A stretch of 64,000 bases of DNA from Methanoregula sp. (GCA_030694985.1 JAUYTV010000045.1:1-64000); one strand, 5' to 3'; shown: positions 53,902 to 63,797, numbered from the stretch's first letter. Numbers and translations: made by a program. The notes: a model not told the origin generated them from the sequence alone.

Positions 53902-54273
53902 TCAGAGAAGTTGGCGCCGGCGGAACGTCCAGAGGATAATCGATGCGCTGATGAAGACAAGGAAAAAAGTAAATCGCAAAAGAATTGCCTGGGATACTGC
54001 AATTCCCTGTGGGGAGACAAGAAAACCGCCAACCAGGAAGAGAATGGTAACGATGCAGACCGTGGGAATTGCATAGATTCTCTCCGACCAGTATGACAGG
54101 ACCAGAGGAATGAAATAGAGAAGCCAGACCGGTTCTCCCAGCGGAGTAATGGTATCGACCAGGTAGACTGCAAGGAGAACCACAGCGGCAATGATAACGA
54201 TACCGGGATCCGATGAAAGGGAGTTGAGTACCTTTGTCATCGGGGATTGGTTATGGTGCCTGGCGGGTGACAT
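53902..54273 (-). CDS. Orphan four-helix membrane protein, sensor-domain-like
   Basis: About 123 residues with four hydrophobic helices: GIVIIAAVVLLAVYLVDTIT, EPVWLLYFIPLVLSYW, AIPTVCIVTILFLVGG and LLRFTFFLVFISASIILWTF. This layout resembles the membrane sensor module found at the N-terminus of many methanogen histidine kinases, but here the protein ends in WTFRRRQLL with no kinase. The start at 54273 is supported by GGAG six bases upstream; the track frame extends to 54363. It could be a truncated kinase or a free-standing membrane protein. Confidence 0.6.
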   Translation of the reverse strand: MSPARHHNQSPMTKVLNSLSSDPGIVIIAAVVLLAVYLVDTITPLGEPVWLLYFIPLVLSYWSERIYAIPTVCIVTILFLVGGFLVSPQGIAVSQAILLRFTFFLVFISASIILWTFRRRQLL

Positions 54274-54476
54274 GTACTTCTCCATCTTTTTTACGGGAGC
54301 GATCTTCTTGCAATATGCTACAGTATTCAGGTGTACGTTGAAAATTCTTGCGTTCTTTCCCATGGTTGGCGAGAAAGCCCCGTGTTGAAAAATCCCGGGA
54401 TAATGGGGCCGGCAGATTTGCCCGGGTGAGGGATGATGGAAAACCCTGTACGGGTCGCAGCGATAATCACCGGGTC

Positions 54477-55814
54477 TTAGGTAATTTTGAGCCGCTGCCC
54501 GTTTCTCATCAGGTGCACATCGTTGTCCAGCGTATACCCAAGCTCGCTGGCAAAGTCTGCGTAACCGGCAGTCATTTTCATGTCTGCGTGGGCAGGGATG
54601 ATGTGCCGGGGCTGGAGCATCTGGAGAAACTCGTAGTGATCTTCACGGTACGCGTGGCCGCTCACGTGCAAATCGTCAAATATGCGGGCACCGGCCATCC
54701 TGAGTTGCTGCTCGATTACGTACCGGTTCCCGATGTTCATCGGGTTTGGGATGATATTTGCTGAGAAGAGTACCTTGTCACCCTTAGCCAGTTGATACGG
54801 GGTATCGCCTTGTGCAAGCCGGGTCAGGATCGATCCGGGCTCGCCCTGGTGGCCGGTGACAATCGGCAGGAACTGCTCCTTTCCCTCCTTCATCATTCGC
54901 CGCATCATCCGGTCAACGGTTCTCCGGTTCCCGTACACGCTTGCCGTCTCAGGGAATGAAACCAGTTTCATCTGTTCTGCGGTAACGGAGTATTTCTCCA
55001 TAGATCGCCCGAGAAAGATCGGCTTCCTGCCGATCTCGTGGGCGCATTCCGCAATGGTCTTTACCCGGGAGATGTGGGACGAGAACGTAGATACTACGAT
55101 CGCATTCTTGTCGTCTTCGAAACTGGTGATAACGTCCCGCACGAGATCGCGTGCGATCCGCTCGCTGGGGCACCGGCCCGGGCGGTGGATATACGTGCTC
55201 TCCACGATGAGAGCCAGCACCCCTTCCTTGCCGAGCTGTCGGAAGCGGGCAAAGTCCGGAGGCTGGCCGATGACCGGTGACCGGTCGAACTTGAAGTCAC
55301 ATGCATAGACGATCGCACCATGAGGGGTGTGAAGCACAGGTGTCACGGTATCGATGATCGAATGCTGTGTGCGGACAAACTCCAGAATAAGGTTTGGAGA
55401 AAGCGTGTACCGCTGCCCGGCAGGGAGAGCGAAGAGCTTGTTCTTGGCATCGAATTTCTTCTCTCCTGCGATCTGCTGGCGGATAAGTTCAGTTGCATAC
55501 GGGGTTGCGATGATGGGCGCATTGTACCGGTGTGCAAGTTTCGGGATGGCACCGATATGGTCCAGGTGCCCGTGTGAACATACGATGGCCTTGACGGTAC
55601 CTTCAACCTTTTGCAGCACGGTGTCGTCCGGGATCGCCTTGATACTGATCAGGTCAAGGGAATGCATCTCGTCAACTTCCACGTCTTCGTGGATCATCAG
55701 CTGATCGAGGCGGAGCCCCATGTCAAAGATGACAATTTCCTTTCCGCAGCGAACGGCAGTCATGTTCCGCCCGACTTCGTCGTATCCGCCCACGGTAATA
55801 ATTTCTATTTCCAT
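54477..55814 (-). CDS. rnj: Archaeal RNase J (beta-CASP metallo-beta-lactamase nuclease)
   Basis: A 445-residue 5'-3' exoribonuclease. The metallo-beta-lactamase motifs are GYDEVGRNM at the start, HGHLDHIGAIP (motif 2), a His/Asp pair region ending in ACDFKFDRSP, and the beta-CASP insert with VSTFSSHISRVKT and GHQGEPGS. The C-terminal HVSGHAYREDHYEFL and IPAHAD are the remaining ligands. It lacks the bacterial C-terminal domain, as expected for archaeal RNase J. The protein acts on mRNA and rRNA ends in the cytosol. Stands alone. Confidence 0.95.
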   Translation of the reverse strand: MEIEIITVGGYDEVGRNMTAVRCGKEIVIFDMGLRLDQLMIHEDVEVDEMHSLDLISIKAIPDDTVLQKVEGTVKAIVCSHGHLDHIGAIPKLAHRYNAPIIATPYATELIRQQIAGEKKFDAKNKLFALPAGQRYTLSPNLILEFVRTQHSIIDTVTPVLHTPHGAIVYACDFKFDRSPVIGQPPDFARFRQLGKEGVLALIVESTYIHRPGRCPSERIARDLVRDVITSFEDDKNAIVVSTFSSHISRVKTIAECAHEIGRKPIFLGRSMEKYSVTAEQMKLVSFPETASVYGNRRTVDRMMRRMMKEGKEQFLPIVTGHQGEPGSILTRLAQGDTPYQLAKGDKVLFSANIIPNPMNIGNRYVIEQQLRMAGARIFDDLHVSGHAYREDHYEFLQMLQPRHIIPAHADMKMTAGYADFASELGYTLDNDVHLMRNGQRLKIT

Positions 55815-56836
55815 TGTGTGTTATGTCTCCTGGATTTTTGTTTTGCCGGGTATTTTTGGCAGGAATTTTTTTCCTGATCTGGGATTGTATCACCGTATTT
55901 TTTAGTGACACTGCACATATCAGCCGGATAAACTGCCGGCTCAATTTCCCTATGTTATTCCAAAGAGGACGTCCTTTGGTTACCCCTTCTCGACATATCG
56001 GCGAAATTCCCTTAACAAATCGTCCGGGTAATTACCCGCAGCGGTTAAAGGGATCTGGGGCCTTCACCACGTGATCGTGGATCATCGGGACCCCGCACGG
56101 ATATCACTTATTGCGATGCCGTTTTTTCAATGACAATTCTGTCATCGTCCGTATGATTCCTGCACTATAATTTCCCACGCAGGCCATTCCGTCATGCTAT
56201 TATTGCCGGAATTGTGTCTAAACTAAATAGCGGCGCAAGCTCATCAACCTTTGTCTTCCGGCAGACTGTGTGTCGGTAACCTTTTTTCACGATCAAATCC
56301 CGTGAACGCGGACATTTTTATTCGCAGATTACCATCTGGTTTCATGGGGAGCCAGGCCATTAACGGATACTCCTGTTTTTTTAATCGCCCTGCCAAAAAA
56401 AAAGTTCTCATATTTGCATTACGGCAAGGACCGGGAGGCCCGGATGGAGTGAACTATGTGGCAAAAAAAGCCACGGTTTAAAGGCCCGTGGCAGGCTATA
56501 GGCGAGGGCGTTTCCGTCCGCTTCCTGACATTCGGGGCAATAATCAGGTGTATTTTTTACTGGATCCAAATCGGGGAGATTTACGGGGTTTTCCGGTCTG
56601 CACTAAAAACATGCTACCCAGTCGTGTCATTATTCACCCCCCGTTTACCATTCCTGACATGCAAAAATTGAAAACAAACATAAAGGGTTTAAAGGGTGAG
56701 CCCCAAAGGGAAGATTACTGAGTGGTGCACTTAGTTACAATCAATTTCTGTTAATACTTAAATCCGGAAATTTTTCGCACCGCTCGACCCCTGCCCTCTG
56801 ACGGGCAGAGCACAACCCCAGAACCGAGGTGAAGCA
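55815..56836. other. 1-kb intergenic region upstream of the aminomutase cluster
   Basis: No gene is supported. Notable elements are alternative hairpins at 56458-56492, a TATA-like atacttaaat at about 56752-56761, a 6-bp hairpin CTGCCC-N6-GGGCAG at 56791-56808, and the ribosome site GAGGTGA at 56826-56832. The last three fit a promoter and leader for the aminomutase operon. The short ORFs of the track in this stretch overlap each other and show no family features. Confidence 0.5.
56458..56492 (+). promoter_or_regulatory. Two mutually exclusive hairpins sharing one arm
   Basis: GTGGC (56458-56462) pairs with GCCAC (56470-56474) across seven A-rich bases. The same GCCACGG (56470-56476) pairs with CCGTGGC (56486-56492). 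Only one can form at a time, as in attenuators. The distance to the next start codon (345 bases) and the upstream location relative to the likely TATA box make a role in the aminomutase operon uncertain. Confidence 0.3.
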
Positions 56837-57961
56837 ATGAATACAAAGTACGTTACATCAATTTCAGAGCTCGACAACCTTGTCGGGCTCGCCCCAAAAG
56901 CGAGGGAGATGATGGAGACGGTTACCGAACTGTTCCCGTTCCGCTCCAACGAGTATTATCTCTCGCTTATCGACTGGAAAGACGGGCATGATCCGATCAA
57001 AAGGATTGTTATTCCCGATTCTCGTGAACTTAACACCGGGGGATCTGCTGATCCGTCGTGTGAAAAAGATTATACCAAAAAACCCGGCCTGCAGCACAAA
57101 TATAACCAGACCGGCCTTTTACTCCTCACTGATGTCTGCGGCGGTATCTGCCGCTTCTGTTTCCGGAAACGCCTGTTCATGTCCTGTGAACGCGAGACCG
57201 TAAAAGACGTTTCTGATAATATCGAGTATATCCGTGAGCACAAGGAGATAACAAATGTCCTGTTGACCGGAGGCGACCCGCTCACGCTCGAAACCCGACA
57301 GCTCGAATCAGTCTTGCGACAACTTCGTGAGATCGAGCATGTCAACATCATCCGTATCGGCAGCAAGATGCTCGCCTACAATCCCTACCGGATTCTCAAT
57401 GACCAGAACCTTCTCTACATCCTCTCCCGCTATAGCACGCCGGAGAAGCGCATCTACCTGATGGCGCATTTCAACCATCCCCGCGAACTGACCGACGTGT
57501 CGAGAGAGGCAGCAGAAGCACTCCGTAAGGCCGGGGTGATGGTGGTCAGCCAGACCCCCATCCTGAAAGGGATCAATGATGACCACGAGACCCTGACCAC
57601 ACTCTTCCGCCAGCTCTCCTTTGCCGGCATCTCGCCGTATTATGTCTTCCAGTGCCGACCGACGACTGGTAACCAGTTCTTCCAGGTCCCGGTCGAGCAG
57701 TCCTACGAAGTCTTACAGAAATCCTGGCAAGCGTGTTCCGGGCTTGCAAAACGGGCACGGTTCGTTATGTCCCATGCGACCGGCAAAATTGAGATGGTGG
57801 GAAAGACCGCTGAACACGTTTTCATGCGGTACCATCAGGCTGCGGATTCTGCAAACATCGGGAAGTTCATGGTCTTTAAGAGCAACCCGGTGGCCCGGTG
57901 GTTCGATGATTACCGCCACGCACTGACGGACTTCGAGCCGAAAAAGTTCTGGATGCTATAA
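56837..57961 (+). CDS. KamA-family radical SAM aminomutase, divergent paralogue
   Basis: A 374-residue enzyme of the lysine 2,3-aminomutase family. The radical SAM cysteines are Cys101, Cys105 and Cys108 in CGGICRFC. LLTGGDPL, the PLP-type lysine in SHATGKIEM (Lys317) and GIND (Asp248) are seen. The usual DAPGGGGK loop of lysine aminomutases is shortened to SHATGK, and the Asp that contacts the substrate amino group is Ser312. The C-terminal Cys cluster of AblA is absent. It may act on a different amino acid or have another role. An excellent GAGGTGA ribosome site precedes it, and the true ablA follows 15 bases later. Confidence 0.88.
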   Translation: MNTKYVTSISELDNLVGLAPKAREMMETVTELFPFRSNEYYLSLIDWKDGHDPIKRIVIPDSRELNTGGSADPSCEKDYTKKPGLQHKYNQTGLLLLTDVCGGICRFCFRKRLFMSCERETVKDVSDNIEYIREHKEITNVLLTGGDPLTLETRQLESVLRQLREIEHVNIIRIGSKMLAYNPYRILNDQNLLYILSRYSTPEKRIYLMAHFNHPRELTDVSREAAEALRKAGVMVVSQTPILKGINDDHETLTTLFRQLSFAGISPYYVFQCRPTTGNQFFQVPVEQSYEVLQKSWQACSGLAKRARFVMSHATGKIEMVGKTAEHVFMRYHQAADSANIGKFMVFKSNPVARWFDDYRHALTDFEPKKFWML

Positions 57962-57975
57962 GGGGCTTTTAAGAT

Positions 57976-59436
57976 ATGACAAAAGCCTCTGACGCACCAC
58001 AACGAGCCCGGCAGAACGATCCAACGGATGAACAAACGTATTCGTTCTTACACCTGAGCGGGCAGGTGAAAAATACCGTAAAAGACCTTGTGTCTATCTT
58101 AAAAGGACACATCCAGGGCGCAGAGACCCGTGGCGATCCGGCACTGCTCCAGAAGGCGCAGGAGCCGGAGAATGCCCCGGAGTACTGGAAAGACTGGCGC
58201 TGGCAGGTCCGGCACCGGGTTAAGGATATCGATACGTTCCAGCAGATTCTCGGCATAAAATTTTCACCTCACGAGCAGTTACAACTCAAAAAGACGATCG
58301 AGAAGTTCCCGCTCAGCATCACTCCCTACTACCTCTCGCTCATCGATGTGAACGATTACAAAAACGATCCGATCTTCAGGCAGGCATTCCCTTCCCCCAA
58401 GGAACTGATTGTGGAAACGTACGAGCTTGCAGACCCGCTGGCAGAAGACAAAGACAGCCCGTGCGACTGCATCACCCACCGCTATCCGGACCGGGTCCTC
58501 TTTTTAGTCAGCAATACCTGCGCCATGTACTGCCGGCACTGCACCCGGAAACGTAAAGTCGGTGACGTGGATTCGATCCCGGACCGGGCAAAAATCCTTG
58601 ACGGAATTGATTACATCCGGAACAACCCGCAGATCCGGGATGTCCTCCTATCCGGAGGAGATCCGTTCATGCTCAGCGACGATTATCTTGATTGGATCTT
58701 AACCGAGCTCCGTGCCATCCCGCATGTTGAAGTGATTCGCATCGGGACACGGGTGCCAGTCGTCCTGCCATTCCGGATCACGGATGAACTTGTCGCGGTC
58801 TTAAAAAAGCATCACCCGCTCTGGATCAACATGCAGTTCAACCATCCCAAGGAGATGACCGAATCAGCCCGGGCAGCCATCGCAAAACTCGCTGATGCCG
58901 GCATCCCGCTCGGCAACCAGTCAGTCCTCCTTGCGGGCATCAACGACTGCCCTCGGATCATGAAAGAGCTCGTCCACCAGCTCGTGAAAAACCGCGTCCG
59001 CCCGTACTATCTTTACCAGTGCGATCTCTCAGAGGGCATCAGCCACTTCCGCACGCCTATATCAAAAGGCATCGAGATCATGGAGAACCTGATCGGTCAT
59101 ACGAGCGGGTTCGCCGTTCCACGGTACGTGGTCGATGCACCGGGCGGCGGGGGCAAGATCCCGGTCTTTCCCAACTACCTGATGACCTGGTCGGTGCACA
59201 AAGTTGTGCTCCGCAATTACGAGGGAATGATCTGCACGTACCAGGAGCCGGCAAATTATGATCGCATCTTTTGCAATGGTGATTGTGTTGCCTGCAAGCT
59301 CCAGCTGAACATTGATCGCGCTGATGAGTCAAAGGTAGTCGGTGTTGCAAAACTGCTCGCCGATTACGATAAAACCACGACCCTGATCCCGGAGAACAAC
59401 GACAGGATCGAACGGAGGAACGATGACTCAGGGTGA
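57976..59436 (+). CDS. ablA: Lysine 2,3-aminomutase
   Basis: A 486-residue enzyme that converts lysine to beta-lysine, the first step to the osmolyte N-epsilon-acetyl-beta-lysine. The radical SAM cluster is C182, C186, C189 (CAMYCRHC); PLP binds at Lys394 in DAPGGGGK; substrate-site aspartates Asp324 (GIND) and Asp387 are present. A C-terminal Cys set, FCNGDCVAC, matches the zinc site of clostridial aminomutase. The N-terminus is about 60-70 residues longer than the clostridial enzyme. It overlaps ablB by 14 bases and is normally induced by salt. Confidence 0.95.
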   Translation: MTKASDAPQRARQNDPTDEQTYSFLHLSGQVKNTVKDLVSILKGHIQGAETRGDPALLQKAQEPENAPEYWKDWRWQVRHRVKDIDTFQQILGIKFSPHEQLQLKKTIEKFPLSITPYYLSLIDVNDYKNDPIFRQAFPSPKELIVETYELADPLAEDKDSPCDCITHRYPDRVLFLVSNTCAMYCRHCTRKRKVGDVDSIPDRAKILDGIDYIRNNPQIRDVLLSGGDPFMLSDDYLDWILTELRAIPHVEVIRIGTRVPVVLPFRITDELVAVLKKHHPLWINMQFNHPKEMTESARAAIAKLADAGIPLGNQSVLLAGINDCPRIMKELVHQLVKNRVRPYYLYQCDLSEGISHFRTPISKGIEIMENLIGHTSGFAVPRYVVDAPGGGGKIPVFPNYLMTWSVHKVVLRNYEGMICTYQEPANYDRIFCNGDCVACKLQLNIDRADESKVVGVAKLLADYDKTTTLIPENNDRIERRNDDSG

Positions 59437-60289
59437 CATGGTCCTGCACCGGGGAGGAAGCACTATCCAGCATGGCCATTTCAACAACCGGGTCTATGTC
59501 ATGAAACTGGCCCAGTCCGAGATCCATGACATCATCCGGTACGCCGACGATCTCGCCCATAAGGAAAGATATACCAAGATCTTTGTCAAGGTCCCGGAAT
59601 CGTCAGTGGAGATATTTGCGAACTCCGGGTATATCTCGGAAGCCATGGTCCCGTTCTTCTTCTATGGGAAAGAGCCGGCAGTGTTCATGGCTAAATACAC
59701 CGATCCGAAACGAAAGGAGGTCACGGACGCCGCAATAATTGCGGATACGCTCTCGGCAGCACTCTCAGTAGCATTCGGGCATGCTGGTGAAAGATCCGCA
59801 CACGAACTGCCGGATGGATTCTCGCTCATGCATGCCCATGCGGGAGATGCACAGGATATCGCAGCATTATACCGCACGACCTTCAAAACCTACCCATTTC
59901 CCATTGTGGATCCGGATTATATCCGGGAATCGATGAAGGGGCAGATACGGTATTTCGTTATCAGAAGGTCCCATCTGCTGGCAGCGGTAGCGTCCTGCGA
60001 GATCGATGCAGAGAACGGGAACGTTGAGGTGACGGATTTTGCCACGGCCCCGCTCTTCCAGGGAAGGGGTTTTGCCGGAATCCTGCTCCATGCAATGGAG
60101 ACAGAGCTGAAAAAAGAGGGGATATTGCTGGCATACACTATCGCCCGGGCGGGTTTCGGTCCGATCAATGCAGTATTTGCCGGAGCTGGATACCAGTTCG
60201 GGGGACTGCTCCCAAATAATACCAACATCTGTGGATCGATGGAGAGCATGAACGTCTGGCACAAGAAACTGGACGGTGGGAAGTCATGA
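59423..60289 (+). CDS. ablB: Beta-lysine N6-acetyltransferase
   Basis: A 288-residue GNAT enzyme that acetylates beta-lysine to make the compatible solute. The N-terminal half is the AblB-specific domain ([19 protein letters not shown]); the C-terminal half is the GNAT fold with the acetyl-CoA loop [15 protein letters not shown] and the late [20 protein letters not shown]. The start overlaps the ablA end, so the two are co-translated. Together they complete osmolyte synthesis. Confidence 0.95.
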   Translation: MTQGDMVLHRGGSTIQHGHFNNRVYVMKLAQSEIHDIIRYADDLAHKERYTKIFVKVPESSVEIFANSGYISEAMVPFFFYGKEPAVFMAKYTDPKRKEVTDAAIIADTLSAALSVAFGHAGERSAHELPDGFSLMHAHAGDAQDIAALYRTTFKTYPFPIVDPDYIRESMKGQIRYFVIRRSHLLAAVASCEIDAENGNVEVTDFATAPLFQGRGFAGILLHAMETELKKEGILLAYTIARAGFGPINAVFAGAGYQFGGLLPNNTNICGSMESMNVWHKKLDGGKS

Positions 60290-60332
60290 ACCGGGGTGCC
60301 GCTGAAAAAACGCAGCGTGGGGACATTTCCTG

Positions 60333-61367
60333 ATGGATCACGGTTTTTTGTATGCAGCCGTTACGGTTGCAGCTGGACTGGTATTAGCCGGTGTTGCGCA
60401 TGTCATCATCCAGTGGTTGAAGAAAAAGGCAGAAACAACAGACACGTTGATGGATGATATCATCCTTATGGCCGTGGGAACTCCCCTCGTTGTTGCTATC
60501 CTTGCCCTGTCGGTCTATATTGCCCTGACACAGTTTGATATTGTTCCCGAATCGATGGGCTGGCTCATCACTGACCAGGTAATCAATGCGGTCTTCATCC
60601 TGTTCGGGGCATGGATTGCCTCAGTCTTCTCCTATAATCTCATACGGACCTACGGCACACTCGTTGCAGAAAAAACCGAGACGGATCTCGATGACCGGCT
60701 CATGCCGATCCTGGAGATTGCGGCACGATACCTGATCTGGTTTGTGGCATTTCTCCTGATCCTCGCCAACTTCAGGATCGATATCACCCCTCTGCTCGCT
60801 GGAGCAGGGATCGGTGCCCTTGCTCTTGCCCTTGCTGCGCAGGATATCCTGAGCAACTTCTTAGGTGGGGCAATCATTACAATGGACAAGCCATTCAAGG
60901 TCGGCGACCGGGTCAAGATCGATACGTTCTTTGGAGACGTGATGAGTATTGGCCCCCGAAGTACACGGATCAGGACACTGGACAACCAGATCGTAACCAT
61001 CCCGAACGTGAAAGTCACCTCAAGCGTGGTCATCAATTACGCAATGCCGGATTATTCCCTGAAAGTCCGGATCCCGTTCTCGGTTGCCTATGGGTCCGAT
61101 ATGGATAAGGTAAAAGAGATCCTGCTCGCCATTGCCCACGAGGCAGCAAAAAAAACATCCTGGGTCATAACCGATCCTGCCCCATCGGCGTATTTTCTTG
61201 AATTCGGGGAATCGGGTCTCAACGGGCAACTCATCCTCTGGACGAACAATTACGATAACATATGGGATGTCCAGGATTATGTGAACAGCCGCATTGCCCA
61301 AAGGTTTGCTGAGGAGAAGATCGAGATACCGTTCCGGCAGGTGGATGTGAGGCTGAGAACACCATGA
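60333..61367 (+). CDS. Small-conductance mechanosensitive channel (MscS family)
   Basis: A 344-residue membrane channel with about four to five helices, a pore helix region GIGALALALAAQDILSNFLGG and the MscS beta-domain starting ITMDKPFKVGDRVKIDTFFG. It ends with a C-terminal alpha/beta domain and no extra regulators. It releases solutes on hypo-osmotic shock, a logical partner of the osmolyte genes directly upstream. It overlaps the next gene by ATGA. Confidence 0.95.
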   Translation: MDHGFLYAAVTVAAGLVLAGVAHVIIQWLKKKAETTDTLMDDIILMAVGTPLVVAILALSVYIALTQFDIVPESMGWLITDQVINAVFILFGAWIASVFSYNLIRTYGTLVAEKTETDLDDRLMPILEIAARYLIWFVAFLLILANFRIDITPLLAGAGIGALALALAAQDILSNFLGGAIITMDKPFKVGDRVKIDTFFGDVMSIGPRSTRIRTLDNQIVTIPNVKVTSSVVINYAMPDYSLKVRIPFSVAYGSDMDKVKEILLAIAHEAAKKTSWVITDPAPSAYFLEFGESGLNGQLILWTNNYDNIWDVQDYVNSRIAQRFAEEKIEIPFRQVDVRLRTP

Positions 61368-62239
61368 GCCTGCTGATGATCGACATGCTGACTTTCGGGA
61401 TACTCGTGTGGATCACGATCGTTCTCCTCATCATTGTGGCAGGCAGTGAACTCTTCACGATGATGATCGAAGAACAGATCCGCTATCTCCGCCTGATCAT
61501 CCATTACGCGCCGTTACCCGCGACCGTCAGCATCCCGTCCCGGCCCGAACCGGTTGCCCGCTATGTATCATGGGCGCTGGGAGAAAACCGGAATCCGGTG
61601 AGATGTGTGCATATACGTTTTACTGGCAGGTGTCGGTACGGAAAGAGCGGGCGTTGGATGGATATGGGGGGTGAGGCTTTTTTCTCTGTTGCCATACCGG
61701 GTTTTGTCTGGCGTGCAACCACTACCTACGCTCCCGGCATCTGGCTCAAAACATTCGATTATTACGTTGATAGCAAAGCGGGTATGAATCTCAACCTGTT
61801 CTCCCTCTTCCCGCTGGATAACGCACACGATGATGCGATCAAAACCCCCTCACTCTTCCGGTACCTTGCCTGCACGCCCCTGTTTCCCATGATTCACGGT
61901 CAGGCCGGATTCATCTCCTGGGAAAATATTGATGACTCGACTTCTAAAGCAATTATTTCAGATAAGGGTCGGTCTGTTGAAGCCCTTGCCCGTTTCAACG
62001 GTAGGGGATGGATCGAAAGTATAGACATGCACGACAAGACGAATCCGGAGACCGGTAAGCCGTTAAACGGTCATTTTGCCACCCGGTTCTCCTCCTATAC
62101 CCAAGTGGAAGGTTACTGGATACCGATGCAGGTTGACTCAGACATGATTCTTCCGGACGGGGAATATGTCACTGCAGAATATTCAATTACGGAAATCGAA
62201 TTCGATACGGCGATGATAACAAAACGGAGCGTGACCTGA
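61364..62239 (+). CDS. Membrane-anchored protein of the DUF6544/DUF6920 type
   Basis: A 291-residue protein with one N-terminal helix (about 5-35) and a soluble domain. RFTGRCRYGKSGRWMDMGGE, PGFVWRATTTYAPG and SLFRYLACTPLFPM resemble the core of this uncharacterised family (usually a GxFxxG..W, GFxWxA and RYLxExxWxP order). Function unknown. Its ATGA overlap with the mechanosensitive channel gene indicates co-translation and hence a role linked to osmotic release, which is inference. Confidence 0.75.
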   Translation: MSLLMIDMLTFGILVWITIVLLIIVAGSELFTMMIEEQIRYLRLIIHYAPLPATVSIPSRPEPVARYVSWALGENRNPVRCVHIRFTGRCRYGKSGRWMDMGGEAFFSVAIPGFVWRATTTYAPGIWLKTFDYYVDSKAGMNLNLFSLFPLDNAHDDAIKTPSLFRYLACTPLFPMIHGQAGFISWENIDDSTSKAIISDKGRSVEALARFNGRGWIESIDMHDKTNPETGKPLNGHFATRFSSYTQVEGYWIPMQVDSDMILPDGEYVTAEYSITEIEFDTAMITKRSVT

Positions 62240-62757
62240 ATGGATCCGTCTCCGGATGTCCCGCTCCCCTTTCGGATCGTCGCACTGATGCAGGAGCGGA
62301 ACCGTCTTTTAGCACTTTTGTGTCAGTGATCCGCCGCGGGGGCGCCCTATCGGGGGCGTCGGGGTTTATCGCATCGGGAGCATGAAGGTAACCCTCCTTA
62401 TAATTCCTTATGGTGATTATTTTCATGAGAAATCATTCGGCAAGCTCTGCCCCTCAGGGTTTTTTCCCCCGAAGCTGTGACACCCCTGATTGCGATGGTG
62501 ACGTATTAACGGTAACCCCATTCATCCTATCACAATATGTCTATATCCTCCAAACGGGGGATAGGAGGCACAAGAGGGCTGCGTTAAATTTTATGACAAC
62601 CGGTTTGAGCACGAGAATAAGCAAACAACGGGGAAATGAGCAACCAAACCGTTAGTTCTTCTGGTTGACCGGTGCCAGTTTCTAAAACCCCCCCGACCTG
62701 CTTTCCACATATCTTTTAATAATCCCCTGTATATACCACAAGTAGGACTGGCAGGAT
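62240..62757. other. Intergenic region with the second GC hairpin repeat
   Basis: About 520 bases without a supported gene. Copy B of the GC-rich repeat lies at 62332-62371. A TATA-like atatcttttaataa block at about 62708-62721 precedes the NTPase gene. The track ORF 62410-62655 has no family features. Confidence 0.5.
62332..62371 (+). repeat. GC-rich hairpin repeat, copy B
   Basis: Begins cgccgcgggggcgccc, identical for 16 bases to copy A (32502-32546, opposite strand), then gggggcg and tttatcg with a few differences. Both copies are intergenic. In this orientation the element follows the channel-DUF gene pair, so it might stabilise or end that transcript. Confidence 0.65.
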
Positions 62758-63795
62758 ATGGTAAGTGATGAGAATTCAGATGGCGTGTCCACCGTTATCG
62801 GTTATGAACGGGAATTAAAGGAGATAACCGAAGCTGTCGAACGGTCCGGTTCCGGTGCACCGTCCCATATTGCCATCGTTGCAGAACCGATGAGTGGCCG
62901 TACGACGTTCGTTACCGAGATCCGGCGTCTCTACGGCGACCGGGTGCATTATATATCCCTGAATTTTGTCATACGTAAATCAGACCTTCCGGATGTCTCG
63001 TGCATGAATGAAGATATCATCCTGATTGACAATTGCCAGTTCTTAACAACGAGAGTTATAGGAGGATTTGAGGTTCTTGATACGTTCCTGCGCACACAGA
63101 TCACATCTAAAAAGATCTTCATCACGACTTGGAACACCCACAACTGGAAGTACCTCTCCTCAGTTATGAACATTGACGCATATTTCCCCACGATTGTCGC
63201 TCTGAACAGGATGGATACACCATTAATCAAGCAGTTGATCATGACGCGACACAAGACCGGTGAGATCCGGTTTGCAGACGAGGGAACCGCTGAGCGTTCG
63301 ATGTTTTTTTCCGTGATTCACCGCTCTGTGCCCCTGCCGTTTATTAAAACTGAAATTTCAGTCCCCTGGATAAAACTGAATTTTACGGTGATGCTTCATA
63401 AACTTCCCCGGAAAAAACGCGTACAGATATCGCTTGAAGACATCATTTTTGAAAAGATCAACCGGATAGCACAGGGAAATCCCGGTGTTGCCATCCTGCT
63501 CTGGGACAGGAGCCTGAAAGATAATGCAATATCATTGAGTGCAATCACCGAGAATGCATACTCCATCTCCCTTGACTCGAACGAATCATTCATTCTTTCT
63601 ATCGTCCTGTCTATGGGATCCCGGCATGCGAAGGATCTATCCGTTATTGCCGGTTCCGAGATGAATATCGAACGGGTGCTCTACCGTCTTGTACAGCAGG
63701 GCCTTATCCGGGAGGATGCAGGGTATTACCGTATCGAACCCTTTGCCCTTGGCCCGGTAACGGATTATCTTAAGAAAACCCGGAGGTTGTGGTAA
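62758..63795 (+). CDS. P-loop NTPase with Walker A Lys-to-Arg change
   Basis: A 345-residue STAND/AAA-like protein. The Walker A position reads AEPMSGRTT (42-50) with Arg48 in place of the invariant Lys; Walker B is EDIILIDN (85-92). A sensor-like region follows, ending in a C-terminal winged-helix segment (ERVLYRLVQQGLIREDAGYYRIEP). Such archaeal ATPases often act as regulators, but the Arg makes ATP hydrolysis uncertain. The next gene starts two bases after the stop, suggesting a functional pair with that membrane protein. Confidence 0.75.
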   Translation: MVSDENSDGVSTVIGYERELKEITEAVERSGSGAPSHIAIVAEPMSGRTTFVTEIRRLYGDRVHYISLNFVIRKSDLPDVSCMNEDIILIDNCQFLTTRVIGGFEVLDTFLRTQITSKKIFITTWNTHNWKYLSSVMNIDAYFPTIVALNRMDTPLIKQLIMTRHKTGEIRFADEGTAERSMFFSVIHRSVPLPFIKTEISVPWIKLNFTVMLHKLPRKKRVQISLEDIIFEKINRIAQGNPGVAILLWDRSLKDNAISLSAITENAYSISLDSNESFILSIVLSMGSRHAKDLSVIAGSEMNIERVLYRLVQQGLIREDAGYYRIEPFALGPVTDYLKKTRRLW

Positions 63796-63797
63796 CC

